Positions 1 to 8,444 are shown, numbered from the stretch's first letter. The stretch is DNA of 64,000 bases from an uncultured Coriobacteriales bacterium (GCA_934636245.1 CAKUAI010000008.1:1-64000), one strand, 5' to 3'. Program-made: numbers and translations. Notes: generated by a model from the letters alone, not told the origin.

Positions 1-76
1 TGATTACCTTGATCAGATCGTCATCGTAGAACGGCCGGATCTTTTTCAGATATTGCTCGCGATGGTACAGTTTCAT
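1..76 (-). CDS. AAA ATPase (DUF4143-type), N-terminal fragment
   Basis: Only the first 25 codons are inside the window; the gene runs off the left edge. The translation begins MKLYHREQYLKKIRPFYDDD, followed by LIKVI. From memory this is how stand-alone AAA_14/DUF4143 ATPases start, just before the Walker A segment (usually TGIRRCGKS), which would lie outside the window. The ATG at 74-76 follows an excellent Shine-Dalgarno (GAGGAGG, 8 bases upstream). That Shine-Dalgarno is buried in a perfect hairpin at 81-116, so translation may be controlled. Family assignment rests on a short N-terminus and is tentative. Confidence 0.6.
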   Translation of the reverse strand, partial: MKLYHREQYLKKIRPFYDDDLIKVI

Positions 77-80
77 GCAA

Positions 81-116
81 ATCGCCTCCTCTGCCAAGTT
101 TATCAGAGGAGGCGAT
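81..116 (-). promoter_or_regulatory. Perfect 13-bp hairpin covering the ATPase ribosome binding site
   Basis: Positions 81-93 (ATCGCCTCCTCTG) and 104-116 (CAGAGGAGGCGAT) are exact inverted complements around a 10-base loop. Read on the minus strand, the 3' arm contains the Shine-Dalgarno of the ATPase gene starting at 76. The same structure lies 57 bases after the guaA stop, so it could also end guaA transcription, but only three U follow it. Either role, or both, is inference. Confidence 0.6.
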
Positions 117-172
117 AATCGTCAGTTAAGACACCAATATTTTTGATTTTTCAGAAGTTGGTTCCTTAAACC

Positions 173-1768
173 TTATTCCCACTCGATGGTTGCCGGGGGC
201 TTGCTCGTGATGTCGTAGCAGACGCGGTTGGCGCCGGGGACCTCGGCCACGATGCGGCCGGAGACCTTGGCCAGCACGTCGTAGGGCAGCTTGGCCCAGT
301 CGGCGGTCATGGCGTCGGAGCTCTCAACGGCGCGCAGGATGATGGGTCGCTGATAGGTGCGCTCGTCGCCCATGACACCCACGCTCTTGATGTCGGGAAG
401 CACCGCGAAGTACTGCCAGCAGCTGTGCTCGGAGTTGCGCTCGCCCGTCTCCTGGAGAAGGCGCTCGTTGTAGGCGTCGAGCTCCTCGCGCACAATGGCG
501 TCGGCGTTCTTGAGGATCTCGAGCTTCTCGGCGTCGATGGAGCCGATGATGCGGATGGCCAGGCCAGGGCCGGGGAAAGGCTGGCGGTACACGATGTGGT
601 CGGGCAGGCCGAGGGCAAGGCCAAGCTCGCGCACCTCGTCCTTGAAGAAGTGGTCGAGCGGCTCGATGAGGTCGAAGTGCACGCCCTCGGGGAACGGGAT
701 GAGGTTGTGGTGGCTCTTGATGGTAGCCGTCTTGCCGCCCGTCTTGCGCGCACCGCTCTCGATGATGTCGGGGTAGATGGTGCCCTGCGCCATGAACTGA
801 ACGGGGCGACCGTCCTCGGCGATATCCTGAGCCACGGTGAAGAACTCGTTCCAGAACTGGGTGCCGATGATGTGACGCTTCTGCTCGGGGTCGACTACGC
901 CCTCGAGAAGCTTGAGGTAGCGCTCCTCGGCATGCACGTGCACGAAGTCGACGTCAAACTGCTTGGTGAAGACTTCCTCGACCTGCTCGGGCTCGCCCTT
1001 GCGCAGAAGGCCATGGTTCACGAAGACGCAGGTGAGCTGCTTACCGATGGCGCGGGCGCACAGAGCTGCGACCACGGAGGAGTCAACACCGCCCGAAAGA
1101 CCCAGGATGACGCGGGCGTCGCCCACCTGCTCGCGAATCTCGGCGACCTTCTGCTCAACGATGTTGTCCATGGTCCACGTGGGCTCAAGGCCGGCAATGT
1201 TGAACAGGAAGTTGGAAAGCAGCTCCTTACCATGGGGGGTGTGGCGCACCTCAGGATGGAACTGCGTGGTATAGATGCGCTTGCTCGCGCACTCCATGGC
1301 GGCCACGGGGCACACGTCGGTGGAAGCGGTAACCGTGAAGCCCTCCGGCACCACGGACACGGCGTCGCGGTGGCTCATCCAAACGCTCTGCTCCTCAGGG
1401 GTGCCGTCGAACAGCTGCGAGGCGCCCTTGCGGTGCAGGTCGGCATGGCCGTACTCGCCCACCTCGGAGTGGCCGACAGTGCCGCCCAGCGTGACAGCCG
1501 TGATCTGATGGCCATAGCAGAAACCAAGAACGGGAACACCGAGCTCAAAGATGGCAGGATCGACCTTGGGGGCATCCTCGGCGTACACGCTGGCGGGGCC
1601 ACCCGACAGGATGAGGGCAGCGGGGTGCATGTCGGCAAGCTCGGCTGCCGAGATGTCGCACGGGACGATCTCGGAATAGACATGGAGGTCACGCACACGG
1701 CGGGCGATAAGCTGGCCGTACTGCGCGCCAAAGTCAAGAACGTAGACTACCTGGTCGGTGGTCGCCAT
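173..1768 (-). CDS. guaA: GMP synthase (glutamine-hydrolysing)
   Basis: A 531-residue, full-length GuaA that aminates XMP to GMP with glutamine and ATP, the last step of GMP synthesis. The class I glutamine amidotransferase domain comes first, with the nucleophile in GFCYGHQ (Cys84) and the histidine/glutamate pair in FHPEV. The ATP-pyrophosphatase domain has its P-loop GLSGGVDSSV. The C-terminal dimerisation domain ends in the usual KPPATIEWE. The gene stands alone between a 163-bp gap to ychF upstream and a hairpin downstream. No purine riboswitch is recognisable in its leader. Confidence 0.97.
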   Translation of the reverse strand: MATTDQVVYVLDFGAQYGQLIARRVRDLHVYSEIVPCDISAAELADMHPAALILSGGPASVYAEDAPKVDPAIFELGVPVLGFCYGHQITAVTLGGTVGHSEVGEYGHADLHRKGASQLFDGTPEEQSVWMSHRDAVSVVPEGFTVTASTDVCPVAAMECASKRIYTTQFHPEVRHTPHGKELLSNFLFNIAGLEPTWTMDNIVEQKVAEIREQVGDARVILGLSGGVDSSVVAALCARAIGKQLTCVFVNHGLLRKGEPEQVEEVFTKQFDVDFVHVHAEERYLKLLEGVVDPEQKRHIIGTQFWNEFFTVAQDIAEDGRPVQFMAQGTIYPDIIESGARKTGGKTATIKSHHNLIPFPEGVHFDLIEPLDHFFKDEVRELGLALGLPDHIVYRQPFPGPGLAIRIIGSIDAEKLEILKNADAIVREELDAYNERLLQETGERNSEHSCWQYFAVLPDIKSVGVMGDERTYQRPIILRAVESSDAMTADWAKLPYDVLAKVSGRIVAEVPGANRVCYDITSKPPATIEWE

Positions 1769-1860
1769 CGGTTTGTGCTCCCTACTTCTACAAAAACAGA
1801 TACACGTGCTTTAGAACTCAAAGAAAATTGCAACCGCTTTGACAAACACGTGATTATGGC

Positions 1861-1890
1861 ATCCCGACGCACAGCGTTGCGCGTCGGGAT
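1861..1890. terminator. GC-rich hairpin between ychF and guaA
   Basis: ATCCCGACGC and GCGTCGGGAT form a perfect 10-bp stem around a 10-base loop. It lies about 40 bases after the ychF stop on the minus strand, so it most likely ends ychF transcription. It lacks a clear U-run on either strand, so intrinsic termination is not certain. Confidence 0.45.
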
Positions 1891-1931
1891 GCAAATCCTA
1901 ATCAGATGCAGTCAAAAAACAGTTGCAGAAT

Positions 1932-2996
1932 TTAAACGTTGAAGCGGAAGTGCATAACGTCGCCGTCCTGCACCACATAATCCTTACCTTCGACGCGCAG
2001 CTTACCAGCAGCCTTGGCGCCAGCCTCACCGCCAAGCTCGACGTAGTCATCGTAGGCAATCGTCTCGGCACGGATGAAGCCGCGCTCAAAGTCGGAGTGA
2101 ATGACGCCAGCTGCCTGGGGGGCGGTGTCGCCGATGTGGATGGTCCAGGCCTTGACCTCCATCTCGCCCGCCGTGAAGTAGGACTGCAGGCCCAGCAGGT
2201 TGTAGGCAGCCTTGGCCAGACGGCTGAGACCAGACTCTTTCAGGCCAAGGTCAGCCAGGTACATGGCCGCGTCTTCCTCATCAAGCTCAGCGAGCTCGCT
2301 CTCGATCTTGGCGCACAGCGGCAGCGGCTTGATGCCGCCGATTTCGGGAAGGTCGGCCGTGACCTGGTCCTCGTCGACGTTTGCAAGCACCATGATGGGC
2401 TTCATGGTCATGAGGTGCAGGTCGTAGAGGTGGGCGCGTTCCTCATCGTCCATCTCCATGGAGCGAGCAGGGTTGCCCTCGTTCATCCAGGCAGCGACGC
2501 GCTTCACGGTCTCGTACTTGGCAGAGAGCTCCTTGTCGCGCTTCGCATCCTTCTCAAGGCGCGGCAGGGCCTTCTCCACCGTGGCAAGGTCGGCCAGAAC
2601 AAGCTCAGTGCGGATGATGTCAAAGTCGCTCTCGGGGTTGGTGCAGCAGTCGGAACGCACAATGTCGGGATCCTCAAAGTAGCGCACGACCTCGCAGATG
2701 GCGTCGCACTCACGAATGTTCGCAAGGAACTGGTTGCCCAGGCCCTCGCCCTGGCTGGCACCTTTTACCAAACCGGCGATGTCAACGAACTCGACGGTTG
2801 CGGGCACGATGCGGCCGGGATGCACGATGTCGGCAAGCTTCTGGAGTCGCTCGTCAGGCACGGGCACGATGCCCTGGTTGGGCTCGATAGTCGCAAAGGG
2901 ATAGTTCGCCGCCAAGATGTTCTGCTTGGTGAGCGAGTTGAAGAGCGTCGACTTGCCCACGTTGGGCAGGCCGACGATGCCGATGGAGAGGGCCAT
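1932..2996 (-). CDS. ychF: Ribosome-binding ATPase YchF (Obg family)
   Basis: A 354-residue Obg-family NTPase, slightly shorter than the E. coli protein. The G1 motif is GLPNVGKSTLFNSLTKQ at the extreme N-terminus. The G4 position reads NVDE instead of NKxD, the hallmark of YchF proteins, which prefer ATP over GTP. A helical insert is followed by a C-terminal TGS domain (FTAGEMEVKAWTI, then RGFIRAETI) ending VMHFRFNV. The family binds ribosomes and is linked to translation and oxidative-stress control. It is monocistronic here, with hairpins on both sides. Confidence 0.95.
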   Translation of the reverse strand: MALSIGIVGLPNVGKSTLFNSLTKQNILAANYPFATIEPNQGIVPVPDERLQKLADIVHPGRIVPATVEFVDIAGLVKGASQGEGLGNQFLANIRECDAICEVVRYFEDPDIVRSDCCTNPESDFDIIRTELVLADLATVEKALPRLEKDAKRDKELSAKYETVKRVAAWMNEGNPARSMEMDDEERAHLYDLHLMTMKPIMVLANVDEDQVTADLPEIGGIKPLPLCAKIESELAELDEEDAAMYLADLGLKESGLSRLAKAAYNLLGLQSYFTAGEMEVKAWTIHIGDTAPQAAGVIHSDFERGFIRAETIAYDDYVELGGEAGAKAAGKLRVEGKDYVVQDGDVMHFRFNV

Positions 2997-3077
2997 GTCA
3001 CTCCTTGCAGTCGCAAACGCGCTTCGATACGGGCAGATGCTAAATCAATCAGAAGGAAATTATAGGTCCAAGCGAAC

Positions 3078-3105
3078 AAAAAAGGGCCGCCCCTAGGGGC
3101 GACCC
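3078..3105 (-). terminator. Intrinsic terminator of the cytochrome gene
   Basis: On the minus strand a stem GGGTCGCCCC/GGGGCGGCCC with a two-base loop is followed directly by six T. It lies 41 bases after the stop codon of the gene at 3146-4384 and separates it from ychF. The U-run gives direction and a firm call. Confidence 0.85.
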
Positions 3106-3145
3106 ATAGAATCACTTGCCTGGTGCTTGGTATCCGCGCTTAGAC

Positions 3146-4384
3146 CTAAGCCTGAGCGAGAGCCTCGTCAACGGCCGAGAAGATGGCCTGGGAGGTGACG
3201 GTAGCACCGGAGACAGCGTCAACACCGGCAGTGCCGTTGGCGGCAACGATGGCCTCGGGAAGCTGCTCGATGGCCTTGGTGCCGATACCCTGGGTCTCGG
3301 CGTTGTCGCCGACGGTGACCTCAGCGACCTTGCCGTCCTTGACGGTGACGGTCACAGGGACGTCGCCGCCAATGCCCTTGCCGGAAGCGGTGTACTCGCC
3401 GTCGGTGTAGGTGGCGTCGGAAGCGGCGACCTCGGTGTCAGCGGACTCCTCAGCAGCGGGCTCCTCGGCGGCCTCGGCGGTCCAACCCTCGGGGAGGTTC
3501 TCCTCGGTGAAGACGCCGGCGTGGCAGGTGGCGCAAGCAGCAACAGACTTCTCAGCGTGGCAGGTCTGGCAGCTGAAGTCCTCGATGAAGCCCTCGTGAG
3601 CGGTCTTCATCTCGTCAGACATGGAGTGGAAGTTGAAGGGCTGGTCGTTCCAGGTGTACTTAGCCTCAACGCCGGCCATGTCGAGCTCGCGAACCTTGGT
3701 GCCGTTGTGGCAGGTGGCGCACTGATCCATGGGAACGGCGCTCATGTGGTCGGCCATGGCGTTGACCTTGACCTCGGGGGTGGTCCAACCCTCGGGAACC
3801 TCAACAACACCGTCGTGGCACTGAGCGCACACCATGGTAGAGGTCTTGTGCACGCTGTGGCAGTCGCCGCAGGTGATGTTCAGACCAGCGTGGGCGTCAA
3901 TGGCGGGCATGTTGTGGGGGTCGATGACCTGGTCCTTGGTGGACTCTTCCTTGGTGGGAGCATGGTTGAACTCATCAAGGTTACCGTCGTGGCAAGAACC
4001 GCAGAACTCGTCGTTGACGAACTCGGTGTGGTCGGTCAGCGGGTCGGTGTAGGAATCGCTGACGTAGAGGACGACCTCATGCACGAGGTCCATCATCTTA
4101 GCCTGGCTCCAGTGGCAGCCAAGGCAGGTAACGTCGGCCTCAGCATGCTTGGAGACGAGCAGGGCGTCATCCTCGCTGTAGTAGCCGTCGACGTACTTCG
4201 TCATGTTGTTGTGGCAGATGGCGCTGCAGAAGCTCGGCTCCTCGTGCCAATGCAGGAACGCCGTGAAAAACGCGATGACGGCAATGAAAATCACGGAGAG
4301 AACGATGGGCCAAACCTTGGTCTTGGGGGCCTTGGTCTTCTTCATCGTCTCAGACTCCGTCGTCACCTTCTCCTCTTCGGACAT
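3146..4384 (-). CDS. Membrane-anchored octaheme c-type cytochrome with C-terminal FMN-binding domain
   Basis: The 412-residue protein has one N-terminal membrane anchor (about residues 24-44) and an extracytoplasmic NapC/NrfH-like start. There are seven CXXCH haem sites (C87, C128, C172, C186, C222, C272, C284) and an eighth, atypical CX3CH site (CSAICH at 53-58). After an Ala/Glu-rich linker (about 302-325), residues 326-412 form an FMN-binding domain with SGATVT at 392-397. In this family the Thr/Ser at the end of that motif is flavinylated by ApbE. The protein likely carries electrons across the cell surface to flavin-dependent reductases. It has its own promoter at 4551-4578. The ferredoxin-type gene at 4583 lies directly upstream. 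Electron donor and acceptor are inferred, not shown. Confidence 0.88.
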   Translation of the reverse strand: MSEEEKVTTESETMKKTKAPKTKVWPIVLSVIFIAVIAFFTAFLHWHEEPSFCSAICHNNMTKYVDGYYSEDDALLVSKHAEADVTCLGCHWSQAKMMDLVHEVVLYVSDSYTDPLTDHTEFVNDEFCGSCHDGNLDEFNHAPTKEESTKDQVIDPHNMPAIDAHAGLNITCGDCHSVHKTSTMVCAQCHDGVVEVPEGWTTPEVKVNAMADHMSAVPMDQCATCHNGTKVRELDMAGVEAKYTWNDQPFNFHSMSDEMKTAHEGFIEDFSCQTCHAEKSVAACATCHAGVFTEENLPEGWTAEAAEEPAAEESADTEVAASDATYTDGEYTASGKGIGGDVPVTVTVKDGKVAEVTVGDNAETQGIGTKAIEQLPEAIVAANGTAGVDAVSGATVTSQAIFSAVDEALAQA

Positions 4385-4529
4385 GGGTAACTCCTCCTCT
4401 TCCTGGCACGGGCCAGTCTGCCCGCGTCCCTTACCTAACCTAGTTGATGATAGTTTTAGCCGCGAACTCGGGCAACAATCAAATGCGCGGAACCTTGCTC
4501 AAGCCGCCGAATTCTGCCTAACCGCCACA

Positions 4530-4578
4530 AATTGTTGCCATTCGACAACAATTATAGAGGGCGGGTGGTTTCTTTCAA
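4530..4578 (-). promoter_or_regulatory. Promoter with overlapping dyad operator for the cytochrome gene
   Basis: On the minus strand TTGAAA (4573-4578) and a consensus TATAAT (4551-4556) are separated by 16 bases. A perfect dyad AATTGTTG-N8-CAACAATT (4530-4553) overlaps the -10 box and the expected start point. Such a position suits a repressor. The untranslated leader would be about 160 bases. The regulator is unknown. Confidence 0.6.
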
Positions 4579-4582
4579 GGCG

Positions 4583-5872
4583 CTAGAGCTTCTCTCCGCG
4601 GGCCTCAGCCTCGTCGGCTTCCTTCTCCAGCATGTCGATCATCTTCTGACCGTACTTCTTGGCCTTCTCGCGGTTCTCGGCTTCTTTCTGGCGCTGCTTC
4701 TCGTCTTCCTCGACCTTTTTCTTGGTCTCGGGGTCGTCGACGATAAGGCGGTTGCCGTCGACCTCGATGAACTCAATGGCATCGAGGGGGCAGACGTCGG
4801 AGCACAGGGCGCATGCAACGCAATGCGTGGTGAGCACCGAGATCTTTCCGTCCACGATGTCGATGGCGTTCATGGGGCACGCGTCGGCGCACTCGCCGCA
4901 GCCGTCGCACTTGTCAGTGGACTGGGGGGCGTCAAGCAGGATGTTGCCGGCCGTCTTGGGATGGTTGGCAAGGGCCACGAGCATGAGCTGGCGAGTGTTG
5001 GTAAGCACGCGCTTCTTGTTCTCGGTATTCTGCGCGCCAGTCAGACGGTCGAGCGACTTCTGCAGCTCAGTAATCTGCTTGGAATGCTTGGCGAGCTTCT
5101 CGGCACCGCGGGCGAGCTTGGCGGTAAGAGGGTTCACCTTCGATGCCGTCATGCCGAGCGACTTGAGGGAACCGTTGACAAAGGCCTTGCGCTCGGCCTG
5201 GTGGTCGACCTCAAGCACCATGTCGCGCTCGCGCTCCACAAGGTCGACGGTCTCACCGCTCCACTGCTCGCCCAACGTGATGGCGTCGGTGTAGCACTCC
5301 TCGCCCGTGGTGGTGCGGCACTTGTCGCAGATGCCGCGCGGCAGGTAGATGCCGACGTTGCCATACTCGCACAGAATCGAGTACCACACCTCGGCCGAGA
5401 CGTCGCCCACGCAGGGCAGGACCACCTGAGCCGCCTCGGGCACGTGGCCAAGGGCGCGTGTGCAGGTGACGTAGACCATCTCGTTGGCCTCGGCGGCCTT
5501 GCAGATCTTGTCGTAGAGCATCTTGGGGGCGTGCATGCTCGACACAAGGGCGTCGGTGGGACAGGCAGCCACGCACAGGCCGCACTTGCGGCAGTCGCTC
5601 TTGATTTCAAGCGCACCGTCGTCGTCGAAGAAGATGGAGTCGGTCGGGCAGACCTGCAGGCACAGGTCGCAGCTGGCGTCCTCCTTCTTGCAACGCACGC
5701 ACATGGCGGAGTTGCCCTTGGGGACTACCTTGTAATCCGACGGCGTCCACACGGGCTCAGCGCTCTCCTCCGTGGTGGCCCCGCGCACAAAAGCGGTCTC
5801 ATCGGAGATCTCGCCCGTGATGGCCTGGAACTCCTTCTGCAGGCCTATGAGTTCGTCGAGGAAGTCTGCCAT
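4583..5872 (-). CDS. Polyferredoxin-like protein with four [4Fe-4S] sites
   Basis: A 429-residue soluble protein with four cysteine clusters. The first is C58-C61-C68-C71-C75, with an enlarged six-residue gap. The second is CRKCGLCVAACP (94-105), the third CDGCGECADACP (322-333) and the fourth CVACALCSDVCP (351-362). The centre (about 130-205) has further cysteines (LPCVGDVSAEVW, ICDKCRTTTGEEC) and looks like a degenerate sulfite/hydrogenase-type iron-sulfur module I cannot name. Residues 245-300 are helical, and the tail from 383 is Lys/Glu-rich coiled coil. No signal peptide or membrane segment is present. It lies just upstream of the octaheme cytochrome on the same strand, so an electron-transfer partnership is plausible. 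Confidence 0.7.
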   Translation of the reverse strand: MADFLDELIGLQKEFQAITGEISDETAFVRGATTEESAEPVWTPSDYKVVPKGNSAMCVRCKKEDASCDLCLQVCPTDSIFFDDDGALEIKSDCRKCGLCVAACPTDALVSSMHAPKMLYDKICKAAEANEMVYVTCTRALGHVPEAAQVVLPCVGDVSAEVWYSILCEYGNVGIYLPRGICDKCRTTTGEECYTDAITLGEQWSGETVDLVERERDMVLEVDHQAERKAFVNGSLKSLGMTASKVNPLTAKLARGAEKLAKHSKQITELQKSLDRLTGAQNTENKKRVLTNTRQLMLVALANHPKTAGNILLDAPQSTDKCDGCGECADACPMNAIDIVDGKISVLTTHCVACALCSDVCPLDAIEFIEVDGNRLIVDDPETKKKVEEDEKQRQKEAENREKAKKYGQKMIDMLEKEADEAEARGEKL

Positions 5873-5910
5873 TCTGTGTGCCTTTCCCTCTTAGCAGCCC
5901 TATGTCCCAA

Positions 5911-5948
5911 TATGAAACGGGCCCGCAGGTCTTGCGCCCGCGGGCCCG
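5911..5948 (-). terminator. Probable terminator of greA-lysS
   Basis: CGGGCCCGC (5918-5926) and GCGGGCCCG (5940-5948) pair perfectly around a 13-base loop. On the minus strand the stem is followed by TTTCATA. It sits 50 bases after the lysS stop. Confidence 0.6.
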
Positions 5949-5997
5949 AGGTGCAGCGTACCCATTTTACGCCGCACCCGTACGCCTAAGATCCGTT

Positions 5998-7965
5998 TTA
6001 GTAGAGCTTGGCACCCGCGGGGATGGCGTCGCTCACCATCAGCAGGTTAAGGCGCTCCTCGTCGGCCACCTTGTGGATGGCGGAAAGCAGCATGCCGCAC
6101 GAGTCGACGCCCATCATCTTGCGCGGGGGCAGGTTCGTGATGGCCACGAGGGTCTTGCCCACGAGCTGCTCGGGCTCGTAGTAGGCATGGATGCCCGACA
6201 GGATCGTGCGGTCGGTACCCGTGCCGTCGTCAAGCGTGAACTGCAGGAGCTTCTTGGACTTGGGCACCGCGGCGCAGGCCTTGACCTTCACGGCGCGGAA
6301 GTCGGACTTGGAGAACGTCTCGAAGTCGACGGTGTCCTCGAAGAGCGGCTCAATCTGGATGTTCTCCAAATCTGCGGCGGCGATGGGCTCGCAAGCCTCC
6401 TCGACGGGCGCGCTTGCCGCGGCAGCCTGCTCGGCGGCCTTGGCAGCGGCCGCACCGCTCTTGGCGCCGGCCTCGGGCTTCATGTGCGGGAACAGCAGCA
6501 CGTCGCGGATGGAGGCGGAGTTGGTGAGCAGCATGACAACGCGGTCGATGCCGATGCCGATGCCGCCGGCGGGAGGCATGCCGTACTCGAGGGCGCGCAC
6601 GTAGTCCTCGTCATACTCCATGGCCTCGTCGTCGCCGGCAGACTTCTCCTCAACCTGCTTGCGGAAGCGCTCGGCCTGGTCGACGGGGTCGTTGAGCTCG
6701 GAGAACGCGTTGGCGTACTCGTGGCCGGCGATGACGAGCTCGAAGCGGTGCGTGAGGCGCGGGTCGTCCTCGAAGCGCTTGGCCAGGGGCGACACCTCGA
6801 TGGGATAGTCGCACACGAAGGTGGGGTTCACGATCGTGTCCTCGCCCAGCTCGTCGTAGATCTCGGCGATGATCTTGCCGGCGGTCCAGTCGGGCTTGAC
6901 CTCGATGCCCTTGGCGCGGGCGGCGCCGGCAAGCTCCTCGACGGGCGTGTCGAGCGTGACCTTGTAGCCGAGCACGTCGGAGACGATGTCGGTCATGGGG
7001 CGGCAGGCCCACTCGCCCGACAGGTCGATGGTCTGGCCCTGGTACTCGATGACCTCGGGGTTGCCCACGGCCTTGTTCGCGGCCTTGATGACGCCCTCGG
7101 CGAGCCTCTTCATGCCCTCGAGGTCAGAGTAGGCGCGGTAGGCCTCCATCGAGGTGAACTCGGGGTTGTGCGTGAGGTCCATGCCCTCGTTGCGGAAGAT
7201 GCGGCCAACCTCGAACACAGCCTCGAAACCGCCCACAAGCAGGCGCTTGAGGTGCAGCTCGGTGGCGATGCGCAGGTAGCACTCCTGGTTGAGGGCATTG
7301 AAGTGCGTGATGAACGGCTTTGCGGTGGCACCACCCTGGATGGTCTGCAGGATGGGGGTCTCCACCTCCATGTAGCCGTCGGCCTCCATGTAGCGGCGGA
7401 ACGTCGACAGGATGATCGAGCGCTTGCGGAAAGTCTCGCGCACGTCGTCGTTCACGATGAGGTCCACGTAGCGCTGACGATAGCGCGTCTCCTTGTCGGA
7501 CAGGCCGTGGAACTTCTCAGGCAGGGGGCGCACGCTCTTGGAGAGAAGGCGCACGGCCTCAGGGGCAATGGAAAGCTCGCCGCGACGGGTGCGCACGACA
7601 ATGCCCTTGGCCTCGACGATATCGCCCAGGTCGAAGGCCTTGACGGCGGCAAGACCTTCCTCGCCCAGGTCGTTGATGCGGCAGAAGAGCTGGATGGTGC
7701 CCGTGGAATCCTGAAGCTCGATGAAGATGACCTTGCCCTGGCCGCGCTTGGCGCGCACGCGACCGGCAACGCTCACGACGTCGGCCGTGTCGGCGCCGTC
7801 CTCGAGGGTGGCATAACGCTCCACCAGGTCGGCGACATGGTCGCTGACCTCGCAGTGCTCGGGATACGGGTTGACGCCGGCCTCGATGAGAGCAGAGCGG
7901 CGACCAAGGCGCACGCTGCGCTCATCGAGCAGGGCGACGTCGCCCTGGGGCTGATCGGCTGCCAT
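5998..7965 (-). CDS. lysS: Class II lysyl-tRNA synthetase fused to a Trbp111-like tRNA-binding domain
   Basis: At 655 residues this is about 150 longer than ordinary bacterial LysRS. The N-terminal OB fold (about 60-150) is followed by the class II core, with motif 2 around VGRIFRNEGMDLTHNPEF and motif 3 GIGIGIDRVVMLL. An Ala-rich linker (about 500-545) leads to residues 548-655, an EMAPII/Trbp111 OB-fold domain (KVKACAAVPKSKKLLQF, NLPPRKMMGVDSCGMLL). That domain is normally the tail of MetRS, and the metG of this window lacks it. The start codon overlaps the greA stop by one base (TAATG), so the two genes are translationally coupled. It charges tRNA-Lys; a tRNA-Lys gene lies at 58043-58119. 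Confidence 0.95.
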   Translation of the reverse strand: MAADQPQGDVALLDERSVRLGRRSALIEAGVNPYPEHCEVSDHVADLVERYATLEDGADTADVVSVAGRVRAKRGQGKVIFIELQDSTGTIQLFCRINDLGEEGLAAVKAFDLGDIVEAKGIVVRTRRGELSIAPEAVRLLSKSVRPLPEKFHGLSDKETRYRQRYVDLIVNDDVRETFRKRSIILSTFRRYMEADGYMEVETPILQTIQGGATAKPFITHFNALNQECYLRIATELHLKRLLVGGFEAVFEVGRIFRNEGMDLTHNPEFTSMEAYRAYSDLEGMKRLAEGVIKAANKAVGNPEVIEYQGQTIDLSGEWACRPMTDIVSDVLGYKVTLDTPVEELAGAARAKGIEVKPDWTAGKIIAEIYDELGEDTIVNPTFVCDYPIEVSPLAKRFEDDPRLTHRFELVIAGHEYANAFSELNDPVDQAERFRKQVEEKSAGDDEAMEYDEDYVRALEYGMPPAGGIGIGIDRVVMLLTNSASIRDVLLFPHMKPEAGAKSGAAAAKAAEQAAAASAPVEEACEPIAAADLENIQIEPLFEDTVDFETFSKSDFRAVKVKACAAVPKSKKLLQFTLDDGTGTDRTILSGIHAYYEPEQLVGKTLVAITNLPPRKMMGVDSCGMLLSAIHKVADEERLNLLMVSDAIPAGAKLY

Positions 7966-8444
7966 TAGCGGGCCTCGACAGCCGTGACGGTGTAGACGAG
8001 CGTCTTGCCGGCCGGGCTCACGAACGACACGGTGTCGCCGGCCTTGTGGTCCATGAGGGCCTTGCCCAGCGGGGACTCGTTGGAAATCTTGCCCTCGCGA
8101 GGACTGGCCTCGGCGGTGCCCACGAGGGTGTAGACGCGCTCCTTGCCGGCGGCGTCCTGCAGGTGCACGACGTGGCCGATGGTGATGCGACCGCCCCTGG
8201 TGGGAGCGGCGACGACGACGCAGTTGGCGAGCTGCTGCTTGAGCACCTGGATGCGGTTCTCGTTGGAAGCCTGCTCGTCCTTGGCGTCGTCGTACTCAGA
8301 GTTCTCGGAAAGGTCGCCGAAATCGCGGGCCACGGCGATGGCCTCGGTGATGCGCTCGCGCTCGGTGGTCTCGCGCCAGGCAAGCTCCTCCTCAAGCTTG
8401 AGCTTGCCTTCGGGGGAAAGCACGATTGCCTTGCCTACTTCCAT
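7965..8444 (-). CDS. greA: Transcript cleavage factor GreA
   Basis: A 159-residue GreA/GreB family protein. The N-terminal coiled coil includes ARDFGDLSENSEYDDAKDEQ, whose acidic tip reaches the RNA polymerase active site and stimulates cleavage of backtracked RNA. The C-terminal FKBP-like domain follows (about 85-159; SPLGKALMDHKAGDTV). A GGAGAT ribosome binding site precedes the ATG. It is the first gene of a two-gene operon with lysS, a common pairing in Gram-positive genomes. Confidence 0.96.
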   Translation of the reverse strand: MEVGKAIVLSPEGKLKLEEELAWRETTERERITEAIAVARDFGDLSENSEYDDAKDEQASNENRIQVLKQQLANCVVVAAPTRGGRITIGHVVHLQDAAGKERVYTLVGTAEASPREGKISNESPLGKALMDHKAGDTVSFVSPAGKTLVYTVTAVEAR

